Assembly: GCF_005233875.1 (NCBI RefSeq)
Contig: NZ_SZPZ01000004.1
Location: 248,001-312,000, forward strand
Length of the DNA: 64,000 bases
Direction: 5' to 3'
Source of the DNA: Kribbella jiaozuonensis
GTDB lineage: Bacteria; Actinomycetota; Actinomycetes; Propionibacteriales; Kribbellaceae
In this document: piece by piece, positions 42,793 through 50,476 of the stretch
Position numbering within the stretch: the stretch's first letter is position 1
Layout: every line of letters starts with the position of its first letter
Notes under the pieces: model-generated
The model's database searches: none
Told to the model about the DNA's origin: nothing
The model's input: the letters and a program-made list of their open reading frames with translations, nothing else
Translations under genes and position numbers: made by a program

Positions 42793-43737
42793 CTATACCT
42801 GGCGTCCTGTCATCCCAACAGCTGATGACAGATCTTCTGCCGTGAGCCACAGGCCGCTGATCCGCTTGACCGCACCGTCCAGGCTCCGCACCGGATCAGG
42901 AGTATGCGGCCAGCCAGGACCCGCCGCGCACATCACGACTCCCCTACCCGCGATGGTGCGATAAAACTCCATCGATTCGCGACGCCGGATCAAAGCCCAC
43001 AACACGACGATCGAGGGGGTGATGCGGGCGATTGCGGCGGTGGCTGCGCCGGCCGGCAGACCAGGACCGAGAAAGACCGTCGGGATGGCCAGACCGAGCA
43101 GGACTCCCCGCAACATCTTCAGCGGCAGGCAATGCCGCTCTCCTGGACAGCAGACCAAGAGGACTGGATGTTGCGCATCCGCGGCCGGTGGCCGGAGCAG
43201 GTCGGTATGGCGGTCGACGGCGTCCGAGACCGCCTGGGTCAGGACGAGCTCGATGTCGATGCAATCGCCGGCCGCCACGTATCGGGCCTCCAGCATTCGC
43301 AGTGCCGGACGGATCACCTGGTCCCAGGCCGATGACAGACCTCGTTGCGTCAAGCAGGTCTGGAGCTCCTCGGCCAACGACTGCAGGCGCGCTGTAGATG
43401 CCAGCTCCACGAGGGAGCGAGCCTCGAGCTCGGTCCACACCTCCGCGACGTCGTCATCGGCGCCGCCGGCGGTCGCGGACAACAGCGCGGCCTCACGGGC
43501 CGGTGTCCCCGCCGCGATGAGATTCCGCATCCGCTGCAGTCGCTCGACATCCGCGCGGGTGTAGCGGCGATGCTGCCCAGGCGAGCGCTGCGCAGGACCT
43601 ACCTGGTAGCGGCGCTCCCAGCTACGTAAGGTCACCGCGGGAATCCCCAGCAGTGCCGCGACCCGCCCGACCGCGAACACCGTTCCGTGTCCCGTGGGCG
43701 CCACTTGGCCTCTGCGGTCCGTCACGACATCCACCAT
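42793..43737 (-). CDS. MerR-type regulator with degenerate B12-binding-like domain
   Basis: 314 aa. The MerR HTH is at about 18-85 (VGRVAALLGIPAVTLRSWER, RYTRADVERLQRM). A four-helix B12-cap-like region (about 110-205: ALRMLEARYVAAGDCIDIEL) and a Rossmann-like domain (about 215-300) follow, as in CarH/LitR photoreceptors. The cap lacks the W-x9-EH motif and the lower-ligand motif E/DxHxxG reads ERHCLP, with His kept but Gly lost. It may bind altered cobalamin, another ligand, or none. Start uncertain: ATG 43737 or GTG 43725. Confidence 0.8.
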   Translation of the reverse strand: MVDVVTDRRGQVAPTGHGTVFAVGRVAALLGIPAVTLRSWERRYQVGPAQRSPGQHRRYTRADVERLQRMRNLIAAGTPAREAALLSATAGGADDDVAEVWTELEARSLVELASTARLQSLAEELQTCLTQRGLSSAWDQVIRPALRMLEARYVAAGDCIDIELVLTQAVSDAVDRHTDLLRPPAADAQHPVLLVCCPGERHCLPLKMLRGVLLGLAIPTVFLGPGLPAGAATAAIARITPSIVVLWALIRRRESMEFYRTIAGRGVVMCAAGPGWPHTPDPVRSLDGAVKRISGLWLTAEDLSSAVGMTGRQV

Positions 43738-43902
43738 CCCGGGCCGAAACTCGCTCGACGAAGCGCCGGGCGAGTCGCCTGGGGTACGGGCGACACACGA
43801 CCTTCCAGCACTATAAGGGGCGTTTGCGCCCAGCAGGACCGGGACACCGTCCGGGAATACACGCGCGATTCTCCGACGGGACCACGAACAGCGGGAGTAC
43901 CG

Positions 43903-44379
43903 ATGGCACACCATGAGGCATGGACGACGGTGGATGTCGCGCCGAACATCCTTTTCGACTATCTGTCCGATCTCGGCAACCTGCCCGAGTACCTGCCGCG
44001 ACTGCGCGACGTACACCGGACCCACCCTGTTCCCGACGAAGCGCAGGGACTGGAAGCGCGGCGTCCCAAGCAGGCGGTGCACGAAGACGTCGAAGTGACG
44101 GCCGAGGTGCCGTCAGGACGCGAGGTGCACAGCGACGCCTGGATCGAGGTCGTCGAGGAGAATCGCAGCCTCCGCTGGGGATCACCCGACGAAAGCGACT
44201 ACCACGGCGAGCTGGACGTCGACTTCGTTGCCGACGGCACCTCGAAACTGACCGTCCGCCTCGACACCGCCCACCCCGCGGACCAGAACACCGACGAAGA
44301 ACTTCGACGCGTCCTCGACACCATCAAATCCTCGCTCGAAACGACATCTCGGGTAGGCGGGCCCGCAGCCCCTGAGTGA
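43903..44379 (+). CDS. SRPBCC family protein
   Basis: 158 aa, Coq10/polyketide-cyclase-like START fold. AWTTVDVAPNILFDYLSDLG begins the fold, NLPEYLPRLRDVHRT and ENRSLRWGSPDESDYHGELD continue it, and a long C-terminal helix (DEELRRVLDTIKSSLE) closes the pocket. ATG 43903 has GGGAG 5 nt upstream. Divergent to the MerR/B12 regulator, which may control it. Ligand unknown. Confidence 0.85.
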   Translation: MAHHEAWTTVDVAPNILFDYLSDLGNLPEYLPRLRDVHRTHPVPDEAQGLEARRPKQAVHEDVEVTAEVPSGREVHSDAWIEVVEENRSLRWGSPDESDYHGELDVDFVADGTSKLTVRLDTAHPADQNTDEELRRVLDTIKSSLETTSRVGGPAAPE

Positions 44380-44392
44380 CCTCGCAGGCGGA

Positions 44393-45343
44393 CTATTTCG
44401 GGAGCGTGTCCGCCTTGACGGCGTTTCGGCTGCCGAGAGGGCGGGGCTCGCCTTTCGTGGTGTCCCGCGCCGTCTGTTGCTCGGCCTCGGCGTTGACCTC
44501 GGCTCCGAGCAGTACGGCGTACGCGGTCAGCCACAGCCACAACATCAGGACCACCACTGCCGCCAGGCTGCCGTACGTCTTGGCGTAATTGCCGAACGTC
44601 GCGACATAGACCGAGAAACCGATCGACGCAATCAGCCAGATGATGGTGGCGACGACGGCGCCGATGGAGACCCAGCGGATGCGTGGCGCATCGCGGTCCG
44701 GCCCGAGCCGGTAGGTGACGGCAAGCGCCACCGAGATCAGTACGACGGCGAGCACCAGCCGTACCACCACTAGCAGGATCCGGACCGGTGGTGCGACGTG
44801 GTCCCCGATCGCGGCGCCCGCCGTGAACAACGCGATCGCGAGCAGGACGAAGACGATCGCGCCCAGCGTCATACCCAATGCCAGCAGCTTGCGGCGGACG
44901 AACCCGCGCGTCTCTTCCTCGTCGTAGGCGAGGTTGACGGCGGTCAGCAGGTATCCGACGCCTCCTGATGCGCTCCACACAGCGGCGATCACGGCGATCG
45001 CGACGCCGATCCCCAGCCCCTGCCGCGGCGCCGACGTCAGAGCGTCGAGCTGCTGGAGCAGCAGCTCGCGCCCTGACGCCGGCATGGCGGCCGTCAGATC
45101 CTCGACCTGGTTGCGGATCCGGGCCGGATCCGCAACCAGTCCGTAGGCCAGCACACCGGCGACGACGGCAGGAAACAGCGAGAGGAAGCCGAAGAACGCG
45201 ACCCCGGCCGCGAGCAACGGAACCTGGTCGGCCTTGGCCTCGGCCCAGGCCCGCCGGATCACCTGCCACCAACCGGATGCCGGGATCTGTGTCGGCTTCT
45301 CCGCATCCACTCCCGGAACGTCCGGTCGTCGTTCGCCGTTCAT
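44393..45343 (-). CDS. YihY/BrkB family membrane protein
   Basis: 316 aa with six hydrophobic helices, once called ribonuclease BN in error. WWQVIRRAWAEAKADQVPLL, GVAFFGFLSLFPAVVAGVLA and LLLQQLDALTS precede the helices; FGNYAKTYGSLAAVVVLMLW is the signature near the end. Members are linked to envelope integrity and possibly lipid or peptidoglycan-precursor transport. Start ATG overlaps the DUF3618 stop (TGATG), last gene of a four-gene operon. Confidence 0.93.
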   Translation of the reverse strand: MNGERRPDVPGVDAEKPTQIPASGWWQVIRRAWAEAKADQVPLLAAGVAFFGFLSLFPAVVAGVLAYGLVADPARIRNQVEDLTAAMPASGRELLLQQLDALTSAPRQGLGIGVAIAVIAAVWSASGGVGYLLTAVNLAYDEEETRGFVRRKLLALGMTLGAIVFVLLAIALFTAGAAIGDHVAPPVRILLVVVRLVLAVVLISVALAVTYRLGPDRDAPRIRWVSIGAVVATIIWLIASIGFSVYVATFGNYAKTYGSLAAVVVLMLWLWLTAYAVLLGAEVNAEAEQQTARDTTKGEPRPLGSRNAVKADTLPK

Positions 45344-45975
45344 CAGCTCGAGGAACCGGCCTGCCGGACGTTGTCCGCCGAATCCTTCGCGCCTTCCGCC
45401 ACCTGCTGAGCCGCCGAACGACCCTCGTCCGCCACATCCGTGGCCGCCTCGGACGCGGACTGCTTGACGTTCTCGACCGCCTCTTGCGCCGGCTCCTGGA
45501 GGTTGTCCTTCAGGTCCTGGGCCACCTGCGCGGCCTGCTCCCGCACCGGACCTGCGGCTTCCATCGCCTTGTCCTTGGTGTCCTGGGCGAGCTCGCGCTC
45601 CCGCGTCGACGCAGGCACCGCCGCGGCGACCACCCATCCCGCCGCGAAGGCGATCAAGCCGGCTGCCAGCGGCGTACCACGCGTCCGCGACCGAGCCATC
45701 TCCGGCGCTGAACCGACAGCGTCACCGACCTTGCTACCGGCGTCCTGCACGGTCGACACAGCCGAACCCGCCGTATCGCTCACGGATCCGCCCATCGACT
45801 CGGCCGAACCCATCACGTGCTCCTTCAACCGACGGACGCCGCCGCGGGCCCGGTCGACCCGCCGGCCGACCACGCGACCCGGGCTGACCTTCTCTGTCAA
45901 GGCGTCGACATCGCGGCCCACCTCGCGGCGGGTCTGCTCGATGTTGCGCTTCAGCTCTTCCGGGTCTTCAGCCAT
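45343..45975 (-). CDS. DUF3618 domain protein
   Basis: 210 aa. The N-terminal MAEDPEELKRNIEQTRREVG and DVDALTEKVSPGRVV are the DUF3618 signature. One hydrophobic helix at about 102-122 (GTPLAAGLIAFAAGWVVAAA) is followed by a long Ala/Glu/Lys helical tail resembling LEA or apolipoprotein repeats. Strong AAGGAGG 6 nt before ATG 45975. Overlaps the holin-like gene by 25 bp. Probably a membrane-anchored envelope stress protein. Confidence 0.88.
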   Translation of the reverse strand: MAEDPEELKRNIEQTRREVGRDVDALTEKVSPGRVVGRRVDRARGGVRRLKEHVMGSAESMGGSVSDTAGSAVSTVQDAGSKVGDAVGSAPEMARSRTRGTPLAAGLIAFAAGWVVAAAVPASTRERELAQDTKDKAMEAAGPVREQAAQVAQDLKDNLQEPAQEAVENVKQSASEAATDVADEGRSAAQQVAEGAKDSADNVRQAGSSS

Positions 45976-46376
45976 TTCGCGTCCTCCTTGAGTGATTCGA
46001 CCGTCTGGTCGGGTTTCGGGCTTACTTCCTGCAGTTCCTTGCGTCCCGACATCGCGAGTACGACGGCCACGACGGCCCACACGACCGCGACGATCAACGC
46101 CGCCCAGATCAGATCCATGGCCTCGTCGAGAGCCCACATCACCGTCAAGGAAAGGAAAAGAGCGACCATCCAGCCGGCGAACGCCGCGCCGCCGAGCATC
46201 CCGGCGCCCTTGCCGGCCTTTTTCGCCTCCGTCTGGAGTTCCGCCTTGGCCAGCGCGAGCTCCTGGCGGGTCAGTTGGCCCAGATCGGTGGTCAGTTGGG
46301 AAACGAGCTGACCGACCGACTCGTCCATCGACAGCCGCTGCGGACTGCTACCGGGTGGTGATCCGTCCAATGTCAT
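45951..46376 (-). CDS. Phage holin family (DUF1469) membrane protein
   Basis: 141 aa with an amphipathic N-terminus (SVGQLVSQLTTDLGQLTRQE, LALAKAELQTEAKKAGKGAG) and two hydrophobic helices (about 60-80 and 88-108). This is the chromosomal Actinobacteriophage-holin-III-like family found beside DUF3618 genes; no phage genes are near, so a lysis role is unlikely. One bp separates its start from the upstream stop; the 3' end overlaps DUF3618. Confidence 0.88.
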   Translation of the reverse strand: MTLDGSPPGSSPQRLSMDESVGQLVSQLTTDLGQLTRQELALAKAELQTEAKKAGKGAGMLGGAAFAGWMVALFLSLTVMWALDEAMDLIWAALIVAVVWAVVAVVLAMSGRKELQEVSPKPDQTVESLKEDAKWLKTRKS

Positions 46377-46377
46377 C

Positions 46378-47040
46378 TCACCACTCCGAACCCGGCGCGC
46401 GCGGAGGCGTGACCGGCGTAGCCATCGGCGCCGCGGGCGGCGGGACCAGGTAATCGTCTGCGCCTGCCTCAGCCAGACCGTTGCCGCTGGGCAGTCCGGT
46501 ATTGGCCGGCGTCACAGAATTCTTCGGGGCGTCGGTGCCACCCGATGCCAGGGCACGGGTCAGGCGTCCGGCGACGACACCGGCAGCCGCCGCGATCAGC
46601 AGGAACGTGCCCGGCTTGCGGCGCGCGTACCCACGGACCTCGTCCAGCAGGTCGGCGGGTTCGTGCTGCTGCAGGAAATCCGCGGCCTGATCGGTGAAGT
46701 CGGCGCCCTGGCGTGCGAGTTGAGCACCCAGACCGGATTGCCCGTGCTCGGCCATACCGCGCAGCTCGTCGCTCACCGAACGGAGGCCGGTGGCGGCACG
46801 GTCCTTCTGCTGACTCGCCTGCCCGGCAAGTTCCTGTCGAGTCTGGCTCGCCAGCCGCCGGGTCTCGGAACGGACGTCCGATGTCACGTCCGACACCTTC
46901 TCCTTGACCGTCCCCGCGACCTCGCGAGCGGCGTCGGCCGACGTCTCCTTCAGCTGCCCGGCTTGGTCCCGGGCGGTCTCGGCCACACCATCTGCTGGTG
47001 GGCTCTCTGCATTCATCCGTTGATTCGTCGTATGCGACAT
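46378..47040 (-). CDS. LEA-like helical membrane-anchored protein
   Basis: 220 aa, first gene of the envelope operon. Residues 15-130 are Ala/Glu/Lys/Asp/Arg-rich helix (AREVAGTVKEKVSDVTSDVR; RQELAGQASQQKDRAATGLR) like late-embryogenesis-abundant proteins; one hydrophobic segment (TFLLIAAAAGVVAGRLTRAL) is at about 145-163, then a Pro/Gly-rich tail. The family is not named with certainty. Probably coats or protects the membrane during dehydration or osmotic stress. Confidence 0.75.
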   Translation of the reverse strand: MSHTTNQRMNAESPPADGVAETARDQAGQLKETSADAAREVAGTVKEKVSDVTSDVRSETRRLASQTRQELAGQASQQKDRAATGLRSVSDELRGMAEHGQSGLGAQLARQGADFTDQAADFLQQHEPADLLDEVRGYARRKPGTFLLIAAAAGVVAGRLTRALASGGTDAPKNSVTPANTGLPSGNGLAEAGADDYLVPPPAAPMATPVTPPRAPGSEW

Positions 47041-47226
47041 GTGACGGCTCCTTCCAGGAGCAATTGACTGACGTCACGAGGCGCCGCGCCTCCTACGCCG
47101 TACGACAACGGCGGCACCAAAGGTGGGGATGGCCTGGTCAAGGCCGGCGGGCGCAGCATTTCTGCCTCGCAACAAGGACTTACCGAAATGGCACACTGCC
47201 GTACCACCAAGGAGATCAGCCGACCG

Positions 47227-47282
47227 GTACCCGCTGCCAAACACGCGAATCTCTTTCGTAGCAGTGCATGCGAGTCGGGTAC
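47227..47282. promoter_or_regulatory. Divergent GGGTAC boxes between envelope operon and hemerythrin gene
   Basis: Leftward GGGTAC at 47232-47227 has GATT 15 bp upstream (47251-47248). Rightward GGGTAC at 47277-47282 lies 35 nt before the hemerythrin ATG but has no matching GNNT. Both fit the -10 form of sigma-B-type promoters. The 277-bp intergenic region shows no other element. Confidence 0.4.
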
Positions 47283-47317
47283 TGGCAGTGCACCACACAG
47301 TGCGAGAGGACGATGAG

Positions 47318-47875
47318 ATGCCCGGCGACGTTGTTGATCTGATCATGCAGGACCACCGCGAGGTGGAGCGGCTGTTCGACGAACTCCAGGAGAATCCGGA
47401 GAAGCGCCCGAACTTGCTGCCGGTGCTGACTACCCTGCTCACCGCCCACAGCCGGGCCGAGGAAGCCGAGGTCTATCCGGTCGCCGCGGCCGAAGCCGGC
47501 GAGAAGGAAGAGGTCTCGCACAGCCAGCAGGAGCACATCGAGGCCGACCAGCTGCTCGCGAAGCTCGCCGAGACCGATCCGACGTCGCCCGCGTTCGACA
47601 AGGCGCTGCAGAACCTGATCGACGCGGTGTCACATCACGTCGAAGAGGAAGAGACCAAGGTCCTGCCCGGAATGCGGTCCAACTTGTCGGACGAACGCCG
47701 TACCGAGCTCGGCGAAGCCTTCGCTGCCAGCCGCAAGCAACACCTCGGCGAACAACCCGGCGACATCACCCGCGAGCAACTCGCGCAGCAGGCGAGCAAC
47801 GCCGACATCAAGGGGACGTCCGGCCTGCCCAAGGACAAACTCCAGCAGAAGGTCCAGAAGGAAGCAGACCTCTGA
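47318..47875 (+). CDS. Hemerythrin HHE domain protein
   Basis: 185 aa. Diiron ligands are expected from LIMQDHREVERLFDEL, TAHSRAEEAEVYPV, SHSQQEHIEADQLL and SHHVEEEETKVLPG. The C-terminal 40 residues (EQLAQQASNADIKGTSGLPK) are a flexible extension, also seen in actinobacterial members. Such proteins sense oxygen, NO or iron. ATG 47318 has GAGGA upstream. A hairpin follows at 47883. Confidence 0.92.
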   Translation: MPGDVVDLIMQDHREVERLFDELQENPEKRPNLLPVLTTLLTAHSRAEEAEVYPVAAAEAGEKEEVSHSQQEHIEADQLLAKLAETDPTSPAFDKALQNLIDAVSHHVEEEETKVLPGMRSNLSDERRTELGEAFAASRKQHLGEQPGDITREQLAQQASNADIKGTSGLPKDKLQQKVQKEADL

Positions 47876-47882
47876 CGATCGC

Positions 47883-47905
47883 GCGGCGGTACGTAGAACC
47901 GCCGC
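47883..47905 (+). terminator. Terminator hairpin after hemerythrin gene
   Basis: GCGGCGGT / ACCGCCGC, 8-bp perfect stem, 7-nt loop, 8 bp beyond the stop codon. Confidence 0.75.
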
Positions 47906-47913
47906 AGTAGAGC

Positions 47914-48007
47914 GCTTCGCGCCGGACGGCACACGGCCAGGCCGAGTGCAGCCAAGCTCGTAAGCCGGGTCTCGACCTGGCGGCCGGGACTGGGTCCGGC
48001 GCGAAGC
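47914..48007. repeat. Long nested inverted repeat between convergent genes
   Basis: GCTTCGCGCCGGAC (47914-47927) and its exact reverse complement (47994-48007) enclose 66 nt. Inside, GGCCAGG near 47935 can pair with CCTGGC near 47977, extending a cruciform or RNA stem. A near-perfect 16-bp tandem duplication follows at 48025-48056, at the end of the HSP18-type regulator gene. Could be a terminator for the leftward gene, a structured RNA or a small repeated element. Confidence 0.6.
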
Positions 48008-48048
48008 CCGCCCCACGAGCTGCGCCCCGACCTGATGGCGCCCCGACC

Positions 48049-48705
48049 TTATGGCGCCGGGTCCTGTGGTCTGGTTTTGTGTCGGTCGCGGAGTTGGTCG
48101 GTGGTGGTGTTGATGTCGGTGACCTGCCCGGCCAGCGTGGGGTTGCTGTTCTCGAGTTGCGCTCCGGCCTCGGCCAACGGCGCGAGCAAAGCTGAGCTGT
48201 CGTCGTCGCCGAGTGCGTGCAGAAGGCGGTCGACGCTTTCCTGGGCATCGGTGTCGAGGTCGTCGAGCGCGGTGATCTGCGCGGCGAGCCGGCGCAGCTG
48301 GGCCGCGTTGTCCCGCGCCCATCGAGTGACCGCCCGTTCGCCTGCGCGGCGGTCCCGCGCCGCCTGCACCCGCTCCTCGCCGGTCATGTCCGGCTGGTCG
48401 GCGCTGTGCGGGTTGAGTCGCAGATAGCGGCGCTCGGCCGCCTGCCGGCTGGCAACGCCGAGCGCGGGGGCGAGATCTGCCCAGCTGACACCCTGGTCAC
48501 GGGCAGCACCGATCAGGATCGGCTCCCAGGCCGCGAGCCGCTCCTGGACGCCCCGCAGGTCGGCCAACGCCGTGAGAACGCTCGCCGAGTTGACGGCGTA
48601 CCCTCCCTCGGCCTTGGGCGTGAGGTGCTGAACCATCCGCTCCACCGCGGCAAGTGCGGCCGCGACCGGAGTCGCCGCATCGTCCATCTGGTCGTCAGCG
48701 GCCAC
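48049..48705 (-). CDS. HSP18-type transcriptional regulator (HTH)
   Basis: 218 aa. The middle contains the HTH: AARDQGVSWADLAPALGVAS then RQAAERRYLRLNP (about 78-110). This family is usually found beside Hsp20 genes in actinobacteria, as here, and is thought to repress them. The C-terminal half is helical with no known domain. The GTG start at 48705 has GAGG 7 nt upstream. The intergenic region contains repeated TTGGATGACA and an inverted repeat over the hsp20 promoter, the likely operator. Related by its HTH to the protein at 52533. Confidence 0.85.
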   Translation of the reverse strand: MAADDQMDDAATPVAAALAAVERMVQHLTPKAEGGYAVNSASVLTALADLRGVQERLAAWEPILIGAARDQGVSWADLAPALGVASRQAAERRYLRLNPHSADQPDMTGEERVQAARDRRAGERAVTRWARDNAAQLRRLAAQITALDDLDTDAQESVDRLLHALGDDDSSALLAPLAEAGAQLENSNPTLAGQVTDINTTTDQLRDRHKTRPQDPAP

Positions 48706-48734
48706 TCCCCCACCTCATCATTCGGTGTCAGCGA

Positions 48735-48780
48735 TTGGATGACATCCACGCTTGTCATCGTTTGGATGACATGTTATACC
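48735..48780 (+). promoter_or_regulatory. hsp20 promoter overlapped by repeated operator
   Basis: Candidate -35 TTGTCA (48752-48757), 17 bp, -10 TATACC (48775-48780). It overlaps the inverted repeat TGTCATC-N5-GATGACA (48753-48759, 48765-48771). TTGGATGACA occurs twice (48735-48744, 48762-48771), 27 bp apart. A repressor bound here would cover the polymerase site. Confidence 0.7.
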
Positions 48781-48830
48781 GGAGGTGCGTATTGACACCA
48801 CAGGACTCGATGCCACAGGAGGTGCAGACG

Positions 48831-49274
48831 ATGTTGATGCGCACAGACCCGTTCCGGGAGTTCGACCGGCTCGCCCAGCAGGTGTTCGGGAGCCAGACGC
48901 CGGGCACGTGGTCGCGTCCGACCGCGATGCCGATGGACGCCTACCGGCAAGGCGATCAGTACGTCGTTTCCTTCGATCTTCCCGGTGTCGCACCGGACGC
49001 GATCGAACTGGACGTGGAACGCAACGTGCTTACCGTCAAGGCCGAGCGCAGGCCGCTCGAGCTCGGTGACGATGTGGAGATGCAGGTTGCCGAGCGCCCG
49101 CTCGGGGTGTTCTCGCGGCAACTGTTCCTCGGGGACACGCTGGACGCCGAGCGGATCGAGGCCCGCTACGACGCCGGCGTACTCACACTGAGGATCCCGA
49201 TCGCCGAGCGAGCCAAGCCGCGCAAGATCTCGATCGCGAGCACCGACAGCGATCGCAAGGAGATCAACGCCTGA
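48831..49274 (+). CDS. Small heat shock protein (Hsp20/alpha-crystallin)
   Basis: 147 aa. Alpha-crystallin domain about 38-130: PMDAYRQGDQYVVSFDLPGV, DAIELDVERNVLTVKAER, then YDAGVLTLRIPIAERAKPRK, containing the C-terminal I-x-I-like patch. ATG-independent holdase chaperone. ATG 48831 has AGGAGGTG 6 nt upstream; a TTG at 48792, also with GGAGGTG, would add 13 residues and may be used as well. Divergent from its probable repressor. Confidence 0.95.
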   Translation: MLMRTDPFREFDRLAQQVFGSQTPGTWSRPTAMPMDAYRQGDQYVVSFDLPGVAPDAIELDVERNVLTVKAERRPLELGDDVEMQVAERPLGVFSRQLFLGDTLDAERIEARYDAGVLTLRIPIAERAKPRKISIASTDSDRKEINA

Positions 49275-49320
49275 CCAGGCGCCGGCGCCAGGGCACGTTG
49301 TTGTCGATGGGGTGAGATCG

Positions 49321-49608
49321 ATGACGGTGGACACACAGCAGCTGGACACACAGCAACTCGACGAGGCCTTCCTCGACCTGGCGCTCGCCGATGACGAGCT
49401 GCTCCGGGCCGAGTTCGATGCCCTGATCGCCGCCAGCTGGGAATCACCGTCCGAACCACCGCTCGACAAGCCCTGCCCACCCGGCGGTGGACACTCGGCG
49501 TGGCCACGGTCGCGCCGGGCACGGCAGGGGAAACGTGCGCTCCGGCCGGTGCTGCCGAAGCGAACTGATGGCCGTGCTCGCGGTCCCCCGCGGCACCGGA
49601 ACAGCTGA
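49321..49608 (+). CDS. Small protein of unknown function downstream of hsp20
   Basis: 95 aa. Begins with a repeated VDTQQLDTQQLDEAF, then an acidic helix LDLALADDELLRAEFDALIA, followed by a Pro-rich and a basic tail rich in Arg. GGGTGAG 4 nt before the ATG. Forty-six bp after hsp20, possibly cotranscribed. The acidic helix plus basic tail suggests a nucleic-acid or protein adaptor, but no family is recognised. The Arg-rich end may be frame-dependent. Confidence 0.55.
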   Translation: MTVDTQQLDTQQLDEAFLDLALADDELLRAEFDALIAASWESPSEPPLDKPCPPGGGHSAWPRSRRARQGKRALRPVLPKRTDGRARGPPRHRNS

Positions 49609-49774
49609 CGAACCTCGGTTTCTCGTGTGAGAGGAGGTGAACCCAGCCGTCACTCGAGACAAGTCCTGACCTGTGGTGCGGCCGCCCGCCATGTCACACC
49701 TCTTCACCAGGCGGGCCGCCGCACCACCCCGAACCCGACGACCCTGCTTCAGCGGTCAGAGGCGGTGAGCACCC

Positions 49775-50026
49775 ATGACCCAGCCTGTCACCCAGCGGCC
49801 AGACCTAGATCCGTACGACGTGCTCGGCGTAACCGCTGAAGCCTCGGACGAGGACCTCGATCACGCCTTCCGTGCACTCATCCGTCAACACACCGACACT
49901 CTCTCGCCGGGACCGGACGCCGACCAGCGCCTGCGGGAAATCCTCACCGCCTACACGACGCTGCGCGATCCCGTCCGTCGCGCCGCCTACGACCGCATCT
50001 TGACCGAGGATCATGACGTCCGTTGA
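49775..50026 (+). CDS. J-domain protein (DnaJ-like) with HTD instead of HPD
   Basis: 83 aa, all J-domain: DPYDVLGVTAEASDEDLDHA, FRALIRQHTDTLSPG and ILTAYTTLRDPVRRAAYDRI. The HPD tripeptide needed to stimulate Hsp70 is His-Thr-Asp. The domain is followed by only a few residues. GGTGAG 7 nt before the ATG. With Hsp20 upstream, a role in stress chaperone control is likely, but Hsp70 activation may be impaired. Confidence 0.85.
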   Translation: MTQPVTQRPDLDPYDVLGVTAEASDEDLDHAFRALIRQHTDTLSPGPDADQRLREILTAYTTLRDPVRRAAYDRILTEDHDVR

Positions 50027-50068
50027 CGGCATCGAAACCTCCTGCGGGCACGGCATCTGGAAGACCCG

Positions 50069-50113
50069 CCTGGCGCCGCTCGAGCCGTTCAGTGTGGCTC
50101 GAGCGGCGCCAGG
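50069..50113. terminator. Bidirectional terminator
   Basis: TGGCGCCGCTCGAGCC (50071-50086) and its exact complement (50096-50111), lengthened by two C-G pairs to 18 bp, with 9-nt loop. Between the convergent J-domain and YeaQ-type genes. Confidence 0.9.
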
Positions 50114-50120
50114 TTTGGGT

Positions 50121-50393
50121 TCAGCGTCGCGCGGACGCGTTCCGGCCGGTCACTGTGGATGCGATGACGACCAGAATGGCTGCGATCACGATGGCCACGA
50201 GCCAGCGGACCCAGTCTACGCCTGGGCTGCCGTTACCGCCGAACGCGGTGTAGACGAACCATCCGATGATTACCCCGCCGATTCCGCACAGGATGGTCAG
50301 CCAGATCGGGATGTTGTCCTTGTTGCCCGGAGCGACGAACTTTCCGAGTAGGCCGATGATGATGCCGGCCACGATGACTCCGATGATTTCCAT
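50121..50393 (-). CDS. GlsB/YeaQ/YmgE family membrane protein
   Basis: 90 aa. Three hydrophobic helices with Gly-rich GVIVAGIIIGLLGKFVAPG and ILCGIGGVIIGWFVYTAFGG, the transglycosylase-associated (YeaQ/YmgE) signature. General stress membrane proteins of unknown activity. AAGAGGA before ATG 50393. Confidence 0.9.
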   Translation of the reverse strand: MEIIGVIVAGIIIGLLGKFVAPGNKDNIPIWLTILCGIGGVIIGWFVYTAFGGNGSPGVDWVRWLVAIVIAAILVVIASTVTGRNASARR

Positions 50394-50476
50394 GGTTCCG
50401 TTCCTCTTGTAGCCCCGAATCGCTGAGGTGATGTACCGCAGCGACCCCACCGGTGCCCAAGCCACAAACCGGCTCG

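Noticed and set aside
45951..46376. Prophage holin interpretation
   Set aside because: No other phage genes nearby; the family is common as a chromosomal membrane protein beside DUF3618.
49276..49290. GGCGCCGGCGCC palindrome after hsp20
   Set aside because: Too short and GC-only to separate from background as terminator or operator.
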